Shown here piece by piece: positions 5,686-7,313 of a stretch of DNA of 7,313 bases; the stretch's first letter is position 1; each line of letters begins with the position of its first letter. Below the pieces are notes generated by a model. It saw only the letters and a list, made by a program, of their open reading frames with translations, made no database searches and had not been told where the DNA came from. The position numbers and the translations under genes were made by a program. Source of the stretch: CAZERT01 sp964630015 (lineage in GTDB: Bacteria > Patescibacteriota > Microgenomatia > UBA10105 > UBA927); the NCBI GenBank assembly GCA_964630015.1, contig CAZVTJ010000045.1, positions 1 to 7,313 on the forward strand, read 5' to 3'.

Positions 5686-7218
5686 ATGATATATATAGTC
5701 GATTTCGGATCGCAGACGTGTCATTTAATCGCACGTCGATTACGTGACGTTTCGGTAGTAACCGAAATCGTAAATCCAACAGATGTCATACACGCCGTTG
5801 GGAAACGGAAACCGGACGGCATTATCCTTTCCGGTGGTCCGTCAAGCGTGTATGAGAACAGTGCGCCGACTGTCGATCCGAAGATTTTTTCCCTGGGGAT
5901 TCCCATTTTGGGTATTTGTTACGGCTGGCAATTGACGGCAAAACTCTTAGGCGGTGAGGTCCGTCAGGGGAACCGGGAATACGGACCGACAACGATTGAA
6001 ATAAAGAAACAATCCGTACTTTTCGGTGAAATACCTGCCCGGTCCTTTACCGTTTGGATGAGTCATGGCGATCAGGTGGTCCGGACACCCGAAGGATTTA
6101 CCACGATTGCATCAACGCCGGATGTTCCGGCTACAGCAGTCGTAAACGACAAACGGAGGATTTACGGGATTCAATTCCATCCGGAAGTGCTCCATACCCA
6201 GTACGGACTGAAATTGCTTGCGAATTTTCTTCATGCTGTCTGTGGGGAAACGCTGAAGGAAAAAATAATATCTCTTGATACGGTTATCAAAGCGGTGAAA
6301 CAACAGGCGGATGAAGCGGGGAGCGACAGCCGGGCGGTAGCGGCAGTTTCGGGAGGGGTTGATTCCACCGTTGCGGCAGCAATTGTTGCCCGCGCCATGG
6401 GGAAACGGTTTACCCCGGTATACTGCGATAACGGACTTATGCGGGACGGAACGGCTGATGAGGTTAGGCATGTATTTACGGATATTCTTGGTGTTTCCCC
6501 GGTGATTGTTGACTGCAAACAGCGTTTTTTGGATGCACTGCGGAACGTTGTGGACCCGGAACAAAAACGAAAAACCATTGGAGCGCTCTACATCACCATT
6601 TTTGAGGAAGAGGCAAAAAAAATGGGAAAAATCGATTTTCTTGTGCAGGGAACGATTTACTCCGATGTGATCGAAAGCAAAGGATCGAAAAATGCGGATA
6701 AGATAAAGAGTCATCATAATGTTGGTGGATTACCGGCAACGATGCAGTTATCGCTTCTTGAACCAGCCCGGGAGTTTTATAAGGATGAAGTGCGCGAGCT
6801 TGGCCGCCAACTGAGGCTTCCCGATGACGTTGTTGCCAAGCAACCCTTTCCCGGTCCGGGGGCGGCAATCCGGATTTTGGGTGAGGTAACTGATGAGCGG
6901 CTTACGCGTTACCATCAGGCTGATCGGATTGTAATGGAAGTACTAAAGACTGAAGGTTGGTATGGAAAAGTATTCCAAAGCTTTCCCGTCCTTACCGGTG
7001 CCAATACGACGGCAGTCAAAGGCGATGGACGTGTCTATGGGGAATTGGTAGGGCTTCGGATTTATGATTCCACGGATATCATGACGGCAGGATGGACAAG
7101 GCTTCCCTATGACGTACTACAGAAGATATCATCCCGGATCGTCAACGAGGTTCCGGGTGTATCCCGTGTTGTCTATGACATTACCACCAAACCACCGGCA
7201 ACGATGGAATGGGAATGA
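5686..7218 (+). CDS. guaA: GMP synthase (glutamine-hydrolysing)
   Basis: GuaA converts XMP to GMP using ATP and glutamine-derived ammonia in the cytosol. The 510-residue length is normal and all modules are present. The class I glutamine amidotransferase domain (about 1-190) has DFGSQ (6-10), the oxyanion region SGGPSS (49-54), the nucleophile Cys78 in GICYGWQ, and His165/Glu167 in FHPE. The ATP-pyrophosphatase domain follows, with the PP-loop SGGVDST (222-228), QGTIYSD (321-327), KSHHNVGGLP (341-350) and PFPGPG (387-392). The C-terminal dimerisation domain ends in YDITTKPPATMEWE. The start at 5686 has GGAAGGAG (5674-5681) four bases upstream. It lies 27 bases after guaB and performs the next reaction after IMPDH. 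The residue after CYG is Trp81, where Met, His or Leu is more usual. No terminator is evident directly after the TGA. Confidence 0.97.
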   Translation: MIYIVDFGSQTCHLIARRLRDVSVVTEIVNPTDVIHAVGKRKPDGIILSGGPSSVYENSAPTVDPKIFSLGIPILGICYGWQLTAKLLGGEVRQGNREYGPTTIEIKKQSVLFGEIPARSFTVWMSHGDQVVRTPEGFTTIASTPDVPATAVVNDKRRIYGIQFHPEVLHTQYGLKLLANFLHAVCGETLKEKIISLDTVIKAVKQQADEAGSDSRAVAAVSGGVDSTVAAAIVARAMGKRFTPVYCDNGLMRDGTADEVRHVFTDILGVSPVIVDCKQRFLDALRNVVDPEQKRKTIGALYITIFEEEAKKMGKIDFLVQGTIYSDVIESKGSKNADKIKSHHNVGGLPATMQLSLLEPAREFYKDEVRELGRQLRLPDDVVAKQPFPGPGAAIRILGEVTDERLTRYHQADRIVMEVLKTEGWYGKVFQSFPVLTGANTTAVKGDGRVYGELVGLRIYDSTDIMTAGWTRLPYDVLQKISSRIVNEVPGVSRVVYDITTKPPATMEWE

Positions 7219-7237
7219 TGGGGGGTATACCTTCTTG

Positions 7238-7266
7238 TGGCATTATTTTAATTAATTGATGATAAT
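7238..7266 (+). promoter_or_regulatory. Promoter-like element before a possible leaderless gene
   Basis: TGGCAT (7238-7243), a 17-base AT-rich spacer, GATAAT (7261-7266) and six more bases lead to ATG at 7273. This repeats the geometry of the element at 329-357, where TTGCAT, 17 bases, TATAAT and six bases lead to ATG at 364. The two -35-like hexamers differ at one position, as do the two -10 hexamers. Each box alone is imperfect; the call rests on the matching layout and the absence of a Shine-Dalgarno sequence. Confidence 0.45.
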
Positions 7267-7272
7267 GAGTAT

Positions 7273-7313
7273 ATGGCAGAATGTGGAGATTTATCGGAAG
7301 GCCAGATTTTTGT
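7273..7313 (+). CDS. Possible start of a leaderless gene running off the right edge
   Basis: From the ATG at 7273 the frame (MAECGDLSEGQIF) is open to the end of the window, 13 complete codons. No Shine-Dalgarno sequence precedes it, but the promoter-like element at 7238-7266 places the expected transcript start at this ATG. A competing frame from ATG 7259 or 7265 (MIMSIWQNVEIYRKARFL) is also open to the edge and cannot be excluded. It too lacks a ribosome binding site. The stretch is too short to identify a product. Confidence 0.3.
   Translation, partial: MAECGDLSEGQIF

Noticed and set aside
6112..6717. Antisense frame of 201 codons inside guaA
   Set aside because: It is a shadow of a highly conserved gene, with a low-complexity, basic composition typical of spurious frames.
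7224..7231. GGTATACC palindrome after guaA as a terminator
   Set aside because: It has no loop and no T-tract, so it cannot act as an intrinsic terminator; an eight-base palindrome is likely chance.
1..7313. CRISPR array, tRNA, rRNA, insertion sequence or attachment site
   Set aside because: No regularly spaced repeats, no transposase-like frame with terminal repeats and no cloverleaf sequence were found on either strand.

Overview
The window reads as ordinary bacterial DNA with the standard genetic code: TGA ends guaA and the 675-residue gene. Every supported gene lies on the + strand. The compact guaB without CBS domains, the small adjacent HIT genes and the style of the ADA-like protein suggest a small-genome lineage, possibly the Candidate Phyla Radiation (Patescibacteria). 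That placement is an inference from general family knowledge; no marker gene in the window proves it.

Layout. Positions 1-303 hold the 3' end of a gene entering from the left, tentatively the C-terminus of a radical-SAM-type protein. A promoter with a perfect TATAAT box at 352-357 lies so close to the next start codon (364) that the transcript should be leaderless. It drives a 675-residue soluble protein that I do not recognise (364-2391). A 185-base gap (2392-2576) follows, with two intrinsic terminators. The second ends only a few bases before the Shine-Dalgarno sequence of the next gene.

From 2577 to 7218 there is a tight five-gene cluster with strong ribosome binding sites: two HIT-family proteins, an adenosine-deaminase-like protein, IMP dehydrogenase (guaB) and GMP synthase (guaA). 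Gaps are 10 and 22 bases, then a 14-base overlap, then 27 bases. The theme is purine nucleotide interconversion. HIT enzymes typically release AMP or other NMPs, the ADA family deaminates adenine nucleosides to inosine compounds, and GuaB and GuaA carry IMP through XMP to GMP.

Two of these genes are damaged or remodelled. The ADA-like gene begins, behind a good ribosome binding site, at a point where the normal N-terminal third (including the HxH zinc ligands) is missing. It also has Gly in place of the second Asp of the NTDD motif. guaB is broken by a frameshift exactly at the conserved GGLGxIHRNM segment and naturally lacks its CBS domains. guaA looks complete. After guaA, a second promoter-like element with the same geometry as the first precedes an ATG at 7273, probably the start of another leaderless gene that runs off the right edge.
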